A stretch of DNA of 64,000 nucleotides from Hirsutella rhossiliensis (lineage: Eukaryota > Ascomycota > Sordariomycetes > Hypocreales > Ophiocordycipitaceae), in NCBI RefSeq assembly GCF_020360975.1, contig NW_025408687.1, positions 248,001-312,000 of the forward strand, read 5' to 3'. The position numbers were made by a program, and so were the translations under genes. Positions 32,980-44,489 of this stretch are shown one piece after another. The notes below the pieces were generated by a model. It searched no databases, had not been told where the DNA came from, and saw only the letters and a list, made by a program, of their open reading frames with translations. How positions within the stretch are numbered: position 1 is the stretch's first letter; each line of letters starts with the position of its first letter.

Positions 32980-33502
32980 GGGCTAGAGGTGGTGACTCTC
33001 ATTTTGGAACTGCATGGAATCGGCGACTCTTTTCCTTCCCTCTTTCTTTTCTTGTTATTGCCCCCCCCCCTCTGCAACATGAGGCCTGGGACTTGGGATA
33101 TGGCGCCGATACCCGTCGCATTCGATACTGGCGCTCTGGAGGTTAATTGGCTTACCGAGCTGGCCTCGATATCAAAGAGTTTGGGCTTACGTATGGGAAT
33201 TCTGCTCCTCCAACATGTTGAGTCCGAAGACGAGCAAGAGAAGCAGGCCGCCGTCGTCGTGCGAACCCGAGGATCTGCCGTCTGCTGTGTGATTCGATTC
33301 AGACACGGCCGATTCATGCTGGCCGATGGGTAGGTAGGTAGGTACTCAGTAATGCGCATAACCACAGTACAGTAACAAGTACCCGTTGAGTCAACCCCAC
33401 CTTGTGCACTTTAATAAGGGTCGGGCACTTCTGCCCCTCCACGTCTGGCGGGGAGAGGCAGCGACTTTTCCTCACTCCAACCCAGAAGCAAGAATCCTCA
33501 CC
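32980..33502. other. Intergenic region before the ThrRS gene
   Basis: 523 bp. Holds a GGTAGGTAGGTAGGTAC word (33330-33345) and a TGAGTCA site (33387-33393) upstream of the ThrRS start. No gene is supported. Confidence 0.5.
33387..33393 (-). promoter_or_regulatory. Gcn4/CPC-1 site (TGACTCA) of ThrRS gene
   Basis: TGAGTCA on the plus strand (TGACTCA on the minus strand) lies about 110 bp before the ThrRS start, inside the palindrome TTGAGTCAA. It is the consensus for Gcn4 and the filamentous-fungal homologue CPC-1/CpcA, the activators of general amino-acid control, which includes several tRNA-synthetase genes. Confidence 0.5.
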
Positions 33503-36109
33503 ATGTCGTCTTCTGAACAAGCCGATGCCTCCAAGGCGGCGGAGAGCGCTCCCGCGCAGAGCCTCCCGTCGCGACCCGCGAAGCAGCCCAAGGACAAGGG
33601 CGCCAAAGGCCCCAAGAACGCGGGGCTCGAGGTTCGCAAAGCACACTCTCCTCCTCTGCTTTGCCGTGCCATTGTGCTGAGACTGTGATAGCTCCCAACA
33701 CCCCCCGACTTCATCAAGCACCGGCTTGACATTTTCGACAAGGTCAAGGCTCGACAAGACGCCGAGATTGCCGGTGCGTAGTCCCGATTCGCCCTCTACG
33801 CTCGGGGGCCCGACTGACGGGCGTCAACAGCCAAGCCGCGTGAGGAGATTACCATTTCCCTTCCCAATGGCAAGGAGGAAAAGGGAACCTCGTGGGAGAC
33901 CACGCCCGGCGCAATTGCAAAGGGGATTTCGAAATCCCTGCTTGAGCGAACAGTCATCTCCAGGGTCGACGGAGAACTCTGGGACCTCACTCGGCCGCTG
34001 GAGAAGAGTTGCAAACTGGAGCTCATCGACTTTGAGGATAAAGAGGGTATGTGATTCTTGACTAGTGGCCGTTTACGCCGGTGTGGCTGACTCCTGGAGC
34101 AGGCAAGAAGGTCTTCTGGCATTCCTCGGCCCACATTCTAGGCGAGGCGGCAGAGAAACGGTTCGGCTGCTACCTCTGCAACGGCCCCCCGACTGAGGAT
34201 CCCCCGGGTTTCTACTATGACATGGCCAAGATGGAAGGGTACGCTTGTCTCCACGACCAAAGGGTCTTATCCTGTCTGTACTGATCGATATGCAGTGCCG
34301 TGATTGCCGACGAGGACAAGAAGGCTCTGGAGACTCTATCCAACTCCATCATCAAAGAAAAGCAACCCTTTGAGCGCCTCGAGATGACCAAAGACGAGCT
34401 CCTGGAAATGTTCAAGTACAGCAAGTATAAGGAATACTTCATCAACCAGCGTGTGCCCGAGGGCACCAAGAGCACGGTATACCGATGTGGACCCCTCATC
34501 GACCTGTGCCGAGGGCCTCATGTGCCTCACACGGGAAACATCAAGGCTTTTTCCGTTCTGAGGGTACGTTGCGGTCGACACCCATGTCGCCGGCCTTGCT
34601 CTAACATGAATAGAACTCGGCTGCCTACTGGCTCGGTGATAGCAAAAACGAATCTGTCCAGCGCATCGCTGGCATTGCATTCCCCGACAAGAAGCAACTC
34701 GAAGAGTACAAGACGTTCCTCGCCGAGGCCGCCAAGCGCAACCACCGCAAGATTGGCCAAGAGCAGAAACTCTTCTTCTGGGATGAGATGTCTCCTGGTT
34801 CCACATTCTGGCTGCCACACGGCACGAGGATCTACAACTCGCTGATGGAGCTGATGAAGCGTGAATACCAGAAGCGCGGCTTCGTCGAGGTCATGTCCCC
34901 AAATATGTTCAAGGCCGATCTGTGGAAAGTGTCGGGCCACTGGAACCACTACGAGGAGAACATGTTCACCTTTGAGGTCGAAAAGGAAAAGTTTGGCCTG
35001 AAGCCCATGAATTGCCCCGGCCACTGCAAGATCTTTGCCCACTCCGACGTCACCTATCGCGAGCTGCCCTGGCGCATGGCCGACTTTGGCGTGCTTCACC
35101 GCAACGAGTTCTCTGGCGCGCTGTCGGGCCTCACCCGCGTGCGCCGATTCCAGCAAGATGACGCCCACATCTTTTGCACGCTTGATCAGGTTCGTCGATT
35201 CGAAAGGTGGATGAGGCGGCTGGACTGACATGGGTATAGATCCGAGCGGAAATCGAGGGCGCCTTTGACTTCTTGTACGGCGTATATGGGATCTTTGGCT
35301 TCAACTTCAAGCTGAAGCTTTCGACGCGTCCCGAAAAGTACATTGGCGAGATTGCGCTGTGGGACATGGCCGAAGCCAAACTCAAGGTCGCGCTCGACTC
35401 GTTTACGCAGAGAATTGGCGCCAAGTGGGAAGAGAACCCCGGTGACGGCGCCTTCTACGGCCCCAAGATCGACATTACCGTGTACGACGCTCTCAAGCGA
35501 GACCACCAGTGCGGCACCATCCAGCTGGACTTTAACCTCCCACGCCGATTCAAGCTTCGATACGTGGCGGCAAAGGACGACAGCGGGGCCGCCACGACGT
35601 CCGACGACCCTGACCTGCCCATGGGGTACGCGCGGCCCGTCATGATTCACCGAGCGGTGCTGGGGAGCTTCGAGCGCATGATTGGGATTCTCACGGAGCA
35701 CTTTGCTGGGAAGTGGCCCTTTTGGCTCAGTCCGCGTCAAGTCCTCGTGGTCCCCGTCATGCCGGGCGTCAACGACTACGCGCAGGAGGTGCAAAAGATT
35801 TTCCACGACGAGGGGCTGTTTGCCGACGTCGACTTGAGCAGCAACACGTTCCAGAAGAAGATTCGCACGGGGCAGCTCGAGCAGTACAACTTCATATTCG
35901 GTAAGCTTGGTTTGTGATTGCCGTCCAGGGCCCTTTGCTGACGATGATGGACAGTCGTGGGGGGCGAGGAGGCCAAGTCACGCACGGTCAACATTCGAAA
36001 CCGCGATGACCAGAGCACGCAGAGCAAGGGAGAGCTCATTCCCCTGCAAGAGGCATTGGGCCACCTGATCAAGCTTAAAGCGGAGAGGCGACTCGGAAAC
36101 AAGTGGTAA
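33503..36109 (+). CDS. THS1: Threonyl-tRNA synthetase (class II)
   Basis: Eight exons: 33503..33631, 33692..33773, 33831..34046, 34103..34238, 34296..34563, 34614..35189, 35240..35900 and 35955..36109, giving 740 residues. Order: an N-terminal charged extension, a TGS domain (about 75-140, [20 protein letters not shown]), the editing/SAD domain (starting [20 protein letters not shown]), the class II core ([19 protein letters not shown]; motif 2 region [20 protein letters not shown]; motif 3 region [15 protein letters not shown]) and the anticodon-binding domain ([12 protein letters not shown] to the end). It charges tRNA-Thr. The N-terminal extension has no clear presequence, so the main product should be cytosolic; a dual-targeted form is not excluded. 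A CPC-1-type site lies about 110 bp upstream. Confidence 0.97.
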
Positions 36110-37264
36110 AGGGCGAGCGGCGGGGGCGCAGGCTCGAGGACGTGGCCATCTGCGGGTCGAGGCCCATGGAGTTGGGGCATCAGGGTGGCGGCAGGAAGGC
36201 ATGTGCGTTGCGTACAGGGCGGGGATGCTGCGTTGGGAGGCGTGAAGACGGACTGTCGCAAGGACAAGAAGAGGAGACGCAACGGGGCGCCGGCGTGTGC
36301 AAGCAGGATTCCATGCTCGGCGGGGATGCGAGGACCGAGGGGAGCATGATGGCATGCCAGTGGAGCCGAGGGTAGGAGCCGAGGTAGGAGCCTCTCTCAC
36401 CCGCTGTCACCTGTGCTCGGAGGAAAAAGAAAAGCATTCACCCGGTCGAAGGGGCCTCGTTCTCTTGCAGCCCAGCAAGGACTCATTACTTTTTCGGCCC
36501 TTGGCACCCCTCTTGGTGCTTTCGGCCGTCCACACATATATACCATGGCCCGGCGACGGGGTGAGAGGTGATGAGAGACGAGGGAGCAGTGACGAGTAGT
36601 AAATGGCGTGTCAGCGGGGAGGTCGTGGGCAAAGTTCTGATAGCCGACGGCATCGTGGTTTGCCGAGTGGGTTCCGTGTGCGGAGGGTCAGCGGGCAGGT
36701 TGGCCTAGGCCGTCATGATGATGGGTCGTTCAAGAGCACTAGTGAAACTGGGACAGGCAGAGAGATATAACGAGGCAAGGTATATGCGGAGAAGTCGGCT
36801 AAGGGGCAACAGGAAGACGTGACATTTTGGAAGAAGGGAGAGGTGGCGGACAGGATGCGGGACCGGTGAGGGGCTGGGGGTGGGCGGGATGCAGACGATG
36901 GACGGGTTGTGGAGGGGGTGAGCAGGGCGCAACGAGGAGTTGAGAGAGAGAGAGAGGGGGAGCGAAGAGAGAGCTAGAGAAGAGGGCATGAAAAGGATGA
37001 TACAGCAGTCAAAAGGGAGAGGGATATGCTCGGTGATGTATCACATGTGCGGATGTGACAGGGGCAGGCTGAGGATTGGGGGTGCAATTTGCAAAGTTGC
37101 GAGGCGGGATGTGGGCGAGTGAGGTGGAGGAGAGTGACAGTGGATCGACTTTGTCTGCGTATGTACGGATATGTGTGTATGTGCAGTATTACTGTATGTA
37201 TGTACAGATGCAACGGCTAGCTGGAGGAGGGCGGTGGTGATTCCAGACGACGGACGACTTGGAC

Positions 37265-37386
37265 GGACGCGGACGCGGACGCGGACGCACACGCACACGC
37301 ACACGCACACGCACACAGACATAGACACAGACACAGACACAGAAACAGACACAGACACAGACACGAACACAGACACCACACGTACT

Positions 37387-37434
<48 letters not shown>

Positions 37435-37455
37435 CGCACACACACACACACACAT
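37265..37455 (+). repeat. Compound microsatellite (GACGCG / CACACG / CAGACA / CA)
   Basis: About 190 nt where hexamers change step by step: GGACGC, then CACACG, then AGACAC, then a pure CA tract of about 20 units interrupted by CGCACACCG. Point mutation of a growing array would give this layered look. Confidence 0.9.
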
Positions 37456-38910
37456 GCCAAGCTGTGCATTATTGCCAGGGGAAAGAAGCTATAACTAACT
37501 AATAGTAACTGGAGGCCAGGTCGTGTACAGTAGGACGAGCAAAGGCCAAACTACCTACTGTACCTTGATTCAAAGGTATGTATGCATGCACATTGTTTGC
37601 CACGCGTGCCGGCCGGGTGAGCGAGGGCCGATGAGACGGATGATGTTGGCATTTTTACACCAAGGAGCAGCTGTGGCGCTTGTGAACAGGTGCCGAGACG
37701 CGACGCGGCTCCGCCGCCTCCGGACTTTGGTGAGTGAGTGGTGGGCGAAGGAGGGCAGGTGGGCAGAGAAGGGGCAGAGAAGGGGCAGAGAAGAGAAGAA
37801 AGAGGAACAGATCAATCATCTGTCATAAAAGACAAGCGGACCGGTGAGAGGGAAAATTGGGGCCAGTTGGGGTGCGTGCCACTGAGCAGAGGAAGAAACA
37901 GTGGGTTGGGTGCCTGGAGGGTTCGTGGCGTAGCGTCGCCAAGGCGGCTGGCCGGTATCACGACGAGGAGCGCCACGCCTGTATTACTGTTGTCTGTCGT
38001 ATGTATGTACATACAGTACACTGTTGTAATTACGTGCTGTTGCATGTACATACGGATACAGACAGCTTTGGAATTCGTCCACAGAGCCAAATTTTTTTCG
38101 GAGTGCATGCATGCGGGCATCGAGATACACGTGTCGTGTGCAGAGAGAGTAGAGGCCTGGCTGTGGATGGCGTCTTTGGGGTACAGGCTATGTTGGTGTT
38201 TGATCTGGGGGGGCCACTGAGAGGGGGCACTGAGAGGGGGCACTGAGGGGGGACAGGGCCTGGGGGAGCTTGACGGCGGCTGGCGGCGGGTGCATGGACG
38301 GGCAGAAGCTGCTAGACGCATCACAGGCCTGACAAGCAGGCGCGCTAACCAATGGCCGGGGCCTTTCTAGAAAGCAGACGGAATAAACACGCCCCAAGCA
38401 GTGCACGAGAATAGAAGCAAGAACCCGGCCGGCCATTTCCCACTACGCCTGTCACTCTCTCTGCACAGCAAGGACGATGAGACGATGATGACAAGAGGAG
38501 AAACATGTCGCGAACAAACACGGGAGCGAAATTCCCTCCACCCCCTCCCTCCTTTTTTTTTGTTTGTCTTCGACAACGTTGTTGCAGGTGTTGCGTCAGG
38601 GTCGGAGAAAAAAAAAGACTGCGAGCAGGCGTCCCAACCTGCACCAACGCAAGGGGGGTCTTGTTGCTCCCAAAGGTTAGTAAGTAGGCAGAACGGGGTG
38701 CATCGGCGTGTACTGTACGGATGTGTTAGGCGTCGTGATGAATTGGCATGCGGCTGCGATGAGGCCTTCAGTGCTGGACTTCATTGCTGGACTTCGGTGC
38801 TGGGTTCGCTGATGGAGGTCGGCTTACAGGCGGCCAGGAGGCAGGCCACAGCGGCCGAGGAAACTTTGGCAAGGCAGCAGGAGTTGACATAAGGCATCCG
38901 CATATCCGCC

Positions 38911-38935
38911 TCTCCCTCTCTCTCTCTCTCTCTCT
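38911..38935 (+). repeat. (CT)n microsatellite
   Basis: About 12 CT units in the upstream region of the WD40 gene. Confidence 0.85.
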
Positions 38936-39686
38936 TCACTAATTACCCCCATCTCCCTTCCAAACCCCGGCCCGGTCCAAGGAACACCAACTCATGACCG
39001 TCACTCCTCCGACTTATCAACACGAGTTCCTCGCTTGCACGCACCGAACCCCCAACCAAACGTCCATCCATCCCACTCGCAATCTCCCCACACCTTCAAG
39101 GCCCAGCCAGTCCCAGCCAGTTCCGCCTGCCTGCCGTCTGTGTCTGATCCCCCGCCATCGAGCAGCACATATACCACATACAGTTGTGTGCGCCTTCTAG
39201 ACACGCACCCCCCCCCCTCCTCTCTTTCATCCCCCTCCTTTTTCTGACGTCTCGATCCTTAACATAGCTGGCAAAAGCAATTTCGAATCCGCGCTCAAGC
39301 CACGACGAAAGGCCCCAAAAAAAAAGGTCGGGAAAAGAAAAGAAGCCACCACCACACACACACAAACCCCAGAAAGATAAATAACACCCGCGGCACTGGG
39401 TCGAGGAGGAACAAGAAAAAAAAGAGGGTCGAAAACAACGTATCGGGTCTTGGGGGGAAAAGCAACCCCATCTAGCGCACGCCGTACATGCTGTCCATGA
39501 CAGATCCGGTCCGACTAGCAGCAGTAGCTTCCTGCTTCTGCTACCGCACGCTCCAGCCTGCACCACAGGCTCCTCGCCCGGCAGAGCCCTGCAACGCTGG
39601 ACTGCAGACAGGGTCAAGACGTCGCTCCTAGATCGCGACACAGGCGCAGCAGCCGCCTCCCCCCCTTGTCGCTGGCCACTCGAGCC

Positions 39687-42100
39687 ATGCGACCTCCGCC
39701 GTCCCCGCCGGACTGGCCTCGCGACGACGTCGACGACAGAGACGGCCGCCTGCCGCAGCATGACGTTCAAGCACCTCGTCACTGGGACCTCAGCGCCGCC
39801 GTCTCCTCCTTGTCCCCCCCATCAGCAGACGCCGGGGCCCATCGCGACAACGACGGCGAGGCCGAAGACGGCTCTCGTTGCCTAACCGAGGCCGCCCCCG
39901 TGCCGGATTCTCGACCCGGCGGTGATGGCCAGGCGATCCCGCGCGGCGACCCTCTCCAACCCGACGACGCCGACGACTTCGCCTGCAAAGCATCCGACGA
40001 CGGCTACGACTACGACTACGACTACGACTACGACTACGACTACGACTACGACTACCACTCCAACTCCGACACCGACACCGACTCCGACACCGACACCGAC
40101 TCCGACTCGAGCCACGATCCCGCACACTACCTGCAGCACCTTTCTGTCCCGTCGGATCACGACCTGGACATGAGCGACAGTGACGGAGGTGCTCCATTGG
40201 ACGACATCGTTGTCGCAACCGCCCTCTTCACCTCTGCCAACCCCCTCGGCCTCGATCCCGACTTTGACCTCGACTCGCATGGAGCCGACGCCCAAGACTG
40301 GTATACCGACGACGACGACGACGACCATAATGACCAGCCTCCTGCCCTCTATCCCAGTACCCAAGAACACAACAGCCATCTGCTATCCCTCTTCTCCCTT
40401 GCGCTGCACACCCCGCACGACGTCTCTGCATTGATCATGGATGATGAGTTCCCGGCCCCTCCTTGGGCCAACAACCCGCCGACGCCCATGCTGGCCGACA
40501 ACGTCCCACATCAAGAGCCTGTCGAGGGCTTTACGACCCAGCCTCCCTTCCTCGACGACTTCGTCGATCCCCTTCCCCCCCTTCAGCCCAGCAATCCGAA
40601 CCCGGCCATCCTCGGCTCCGAGAATCTCGGCCTCGTCGACTTTCTCCGCGACTGGGCTCACCGAGGCTGCTTCTCCTCGGTGACGAGACCACGGCCGCCG
40701 CACCTGCACCAACTATACAAGCAGGCTCGCGCCACGGTCCAGAACGTCACGTACGCACATCTCAGAGGGGATGACTGCGATTTTCAGGGCTTGGACTGGA
40801 CCTCCATGGAGACGACCCGCGAGGACGCCAGGATCAGGCGCCGGCGCACGTACAAGAACTACGTGAACCGGGCAGGATCCGACAACTGTGTAAGTGGCAC
40901 TGGGCCCCTCCGTCGCCGGCGGCGCGGGCGAGCGGTTGCTGACTTGTAATATCCTGCCAATAGCGACCTCAGGATCGTCGCATCGCCTCCAAAGACAGCT
41001 TCTTCCGCTTCAGGAAGATGACCTTTCGCCCCGACGTCAGCCTTGCTCATTTTCAACTGCGAAGCGTGCTCGCATGCCCGTCTCGGACACAGGCGTACTA
41101 CTCGAGTCCCAACGGCATCACCAGGATGAACCTGGCCTCGAAAGAGACCGACTTGGCCCTGAACCTGCGCGAGTTCCCTGCCATGGGCGGCGTTATATCC
41201 ACCCTGGACGCCGCCCATGGCATTCTGATGGGTGGCACCTTCAACGGCGATTACTGCATCCAGTCGCTCGACTCGGAGGAGGCCAAGGGCTTCTCCGAAG
41301 GGCAGATCTCGCCCGATGGCATCACCAACCATTTGAGGATTCACACGCCGCGGCGGTCTGCAAGGCCGGTGGCCAGCATTGCCAGTAACGACCGGGGCTT
41401 CCGCGTCATGGACATTGAGACGGAAAAGCTAATATCGCAGACCATGTACGGCTTCGCCCTCAACTGCTCGGCCTTTTCTCCCGACCGGCGGCTGCGGGTG
41501 TTGGTCGGCGACCATCCCAAGGCTATCATCATCGACGCGGACACGGGGGAGACGCTGCAGGAGCTCACGGGTCATCAGGACTACGGCTTCGCCTGCGACT
41601 GGTCCGACGACGGCTGGACGGTGGCAACGGGCTTCCAGGACAAGGCCGTCAAGATTTGGGACGCCCGGCGGTGGTGCAACTCGAGCGGCGTGAGCACGCC
41701 GCTGTGCACCATTAGGAGCGAGATGGCGGGCGTCCGTGGCTTGCGCTTCTCGCCACTGGGAAGCGGGCGGCCGATCCTGGCTGCGGCCGAAGAGGCCGAC
41801 TTCATCAACCTGATCGACGCCCAGACCTTCTCCAGCAAGCAGACGATCGATGTGTTTAGCGAGATTGGCGGCCTCGCATTTGCCAACGATGGGCAGGACC
41901 TGAACGTGCTCTGCTGTGACGCTCACCGCGGCGGCCTCCTGCAGCTCGAGCGCTGCGGGGGCGGACCCGACCCGACGCCGGGCATTGCCTGGCGGCAGTC
42001 CCGCCCCTGGCTCGCCGACGGCGGCCAAGACGGGCTGTGGCCCGATGAGTGGTCGCGCAACCGTCGGCCGACGCTGCTCGAGGGTCCCGAGCCATTCTAA
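39687..42100 (+). CDS. WD40-repeat protein with acidic repetitive N-terminus
   Basis: Exons 39687..40889 and 40964..42100 join across a 74-nt intron and give 779 residues. The frame stays open upstream, but the first ATG is at 39687 (MRPPPSPPDWPRD). Residues about 1-210 are acidic and low-complexity, including (YD)8Y and an S/T-D run. A conserved middle has DFLRDWAHRGCF, HLHQLYKQARATVQNVTY and RRTYKNYVNRAGSDNC. The C-terminal half (about 420-760) is a beta-propeller with WD-type blades: FSPDRRLRVLVGDHPKAIII, LTGHQDYGFACDWSDDGWTV, GFQDKAVKIWDARRW, VRGLRFSPLGSG. I know similar fungal WD40 proteins of unexplained role; a scaffold is likely. No signal peptide, membrane segment or enzyme domain is visible. 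The acidic N-terminus could be a regulatory or nuclear interaction region, which is inference. Confidence 0.88.
40005..40055 (+). repeat. (TACGAC)8 codon-phased hexamer array in WD40 gene
   Basis: Eight and a half copies of TAC GAC encode alternating Tyr-Asp, directly followed by GAC ACC / TCC GAC repeats (to about 40110) encoding Ser/Thr-Asp. Confidence 0.95.
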
Positions 42101-44489
42101 GGATCGCCGTCAATCCCTTGGCCGCGTCCCGATCTCGACATGACGTCCCTCCTCATCCTGGAGCTTCGGCCCTCGCGCTCACCGGCCACTCGCGAACACA
42201 ACTCCCTTTACCTCGGCGAAGAATCTCTGACGGTGTCCCCTCTGCTCGGCACATACATATATACGTTGACCAAGACAATGGCTGTTCTTTTTCACTTCTC
42301 CTTTTGGATTATCGTGGCAAGCGTGGCGGCCTGCCCACCCGTTCCACTCCTATCTTGGCCATAGCGGAGCAGACTTATCGACTCTCCCGACGTTTTCGCT
42401 GGATGATTGCGTTTGAAACACGGCACACCCGTGCTGGATGGTGGGGTCACGTTGCGCTATGTTTCTCTTATTCTTACTTCTATTCCCATGTCCGAGACGC
42501 CACAGGCCATCGTGGACGATGATGTTCCTTTTGTTCTTTTACTTGTTGTGGCCCGTGGCTTGTGAGCGGCTTTAGCCTCGCCACGGCGGTCGGGCAGCAG
42601 ACCGGGGCATGATGAGGTGTTTCCAGTTCTCTTCACTCTGCATGACGGCGGTCAAAACAGGGGGAAGCTATGTCTTGGGTCCATGATTGATTGGTTGGCG
42701 GTCATGGCATGACGGAAGGGCTTGAAGATGGCGCCGGGACTGATGAGTTTGCATACAGTACTCGGTACATACAAATGGGTGCAGTGGACCAACGGCACTC
42801 AATGCCGTTGGTTTGTTACCCCCCTTCCCCCCTTGGCCCGTGCCGTGAAAACCCGTGAGTCCCATGTCGATGCCAACGTGGGAGTGAGATGGAGAGCGAG
42901 GGTTTCTTGGTGAGTACGTATTGTTTTTCTGGTGACTTTCAGCCTGCCTTGGGCCTGTAGAGGCACGCGCGCGCTTACGCTGTCTTGATACGGGAGCAGC
43001 GCTCAACGGCGCCAAGTTTTTCCGAGCACGAGAGACGGCGGGCGGGCTCGCGATTTTTCGGACCGTCGGTGAGAGGCCGTCTCGCCCGCCTCTCTTCTTC
43101 GCTCGCTCGCGCTTTGCCACGGCCCCTTACTCCACCGGCTCCCGCTCACGCCCGCACTCCCGCCACGCACTCCCTCTGCCCCCTCGGAGAGGTGGAAACA
43201 GGTCCGGAAAAAAGGAAAGAAGCAGGCCCTACGGATGGGAAAGAGCGTCGAGACGCTGGTCTTTGCGCGCGCGCGAGTGTGCGTACGGGCCTTTTCCCAC
43301 CGCTGGACCGGCGCGCGCGGGAGCGCGGGTGGTGGTAATTAGTTCTGTACGGATATGAGGAGGAGCTGGAATAGCGTGCTCGTTCTGATTTCCCTTTTTC
43401 CCCTTTTTCGGCCTCGTCTAGAGAGACGGAGAAGTCGGCGGGCGCAAGTTTCCCCAGGACTTTCTTCTTCCCGCTACTTTTCCTCTCCTGTTTTCCTCTC
43501 TTATCTTTCTCGATACTGTCCCCCCCCCTTTTTTTTTTTGGGTTCGTCCGGTCTCATTCCCAGCCTGCCCTGGGGGCGGTGCGGAGACGGAGAGCGCGGC
43601 AGGCCCCGCACACGCATCGGATGTCCCTTGCGGAACAGAAAGGGGGGGGGTCGTGCAAGACCGCCCATGGCCCAGGGCGGGAGGACGGGCTAGTAGCACG
43701 GCGAGGCGCTGCGGGCTGCGGCCACGTGGGAAAAGGGGCGCGCGGGCTAGCGACGTGGCTGCGGCGACGCTGTGCGTCTGCGGGTTTTCCTTTATTTCCC
43801 CGAGAGGGCCATGCGTTTTAGCGCGTCGGCGTGTGTGCTGCGTGCCCAACGAGGGAGGCTGAACATCGAGGGCGCACAGGGGGGCGAGGGAGCTCTCCAA
43901 GGCGGCAAGACAGGCAGCCTGGCCCACCCGGAAACCCCCGATCCAAGACACGCCGTGCTCTGTGGTAGACACTTAAAAATTACAGCGCAATGAGCTAGAT
44001 GCTAAATGTACAGCGACAGAGACAGAGACCCGTATGTGCTGGGCGCGACCGGCCAAGGAGGGCTATACATCCCACCCCAGCTCCCCCCCCTTGGCCCGGA
44101 GCCCGTACGCCATGTACAAGCGCATTCATCGATTGACGGCAGACCAAACACTACGAGAAACTAGAGAGCAGCCGGTGTAACCAAGAAGAACAGGAAAAGG
44201 AAAGGGTGGACGGTAGCCCCCATCCACGCGCGCTCTCCAGTCAAGGTACTCTCATGTGTCAAGTAGCGAGGTGATGAGTGAGCTGAAGCACCGTCCACTC
44301 CGGCCCTTGCCCTCGGGAAGGTGAAAAGCCAGGCCGGACCGCCGCTGCCTTGCGGTCGTGGTCCACTCCGAGGGTGAGAGCATGTCGTAGTGGGCGTCGG
44401 TGCCGGCTGATGCTTTCGTGCATATACATCCCGCCAGGACTATATACGGCGGAGTCGCAAGACGATGCCGCACGCAAATGCGGGCGTGA
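42101..44489. other. Convergent intergenic region
   Basis: 2.4 kb between the WD40 and GH17 stop codons. It holds two 3' UTRs, GC-rich stretches with CGCGCG words (about 42965, 43270, 43310) and T/C runs. No gene, RNA or mobile-element signature that I can support. Confidence 0.5.

Larger units (their letters stand above)
36110..39686. other. Long low-complexity intergenic region
   Basis: 3.6 kb with no supported gene. Contains a compound microsatellite (37265-37455), GGGGCAGAGAA repeats near 37770 and GAGGGGGCACT repeats near 38220-38245, a (CT)n tract (38911-38935), and a 5' leader rich in C, T and A before the WD40 gene. Open frames over the microsatellite are artefacts. Confidence 0.5.

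Noticed and set aside
37171..37494. Open frames encoding Thr-His or Cys-Val repeats
   Set aside because: Direct translation of the compound microsatellite; no start context or conserved flanks.
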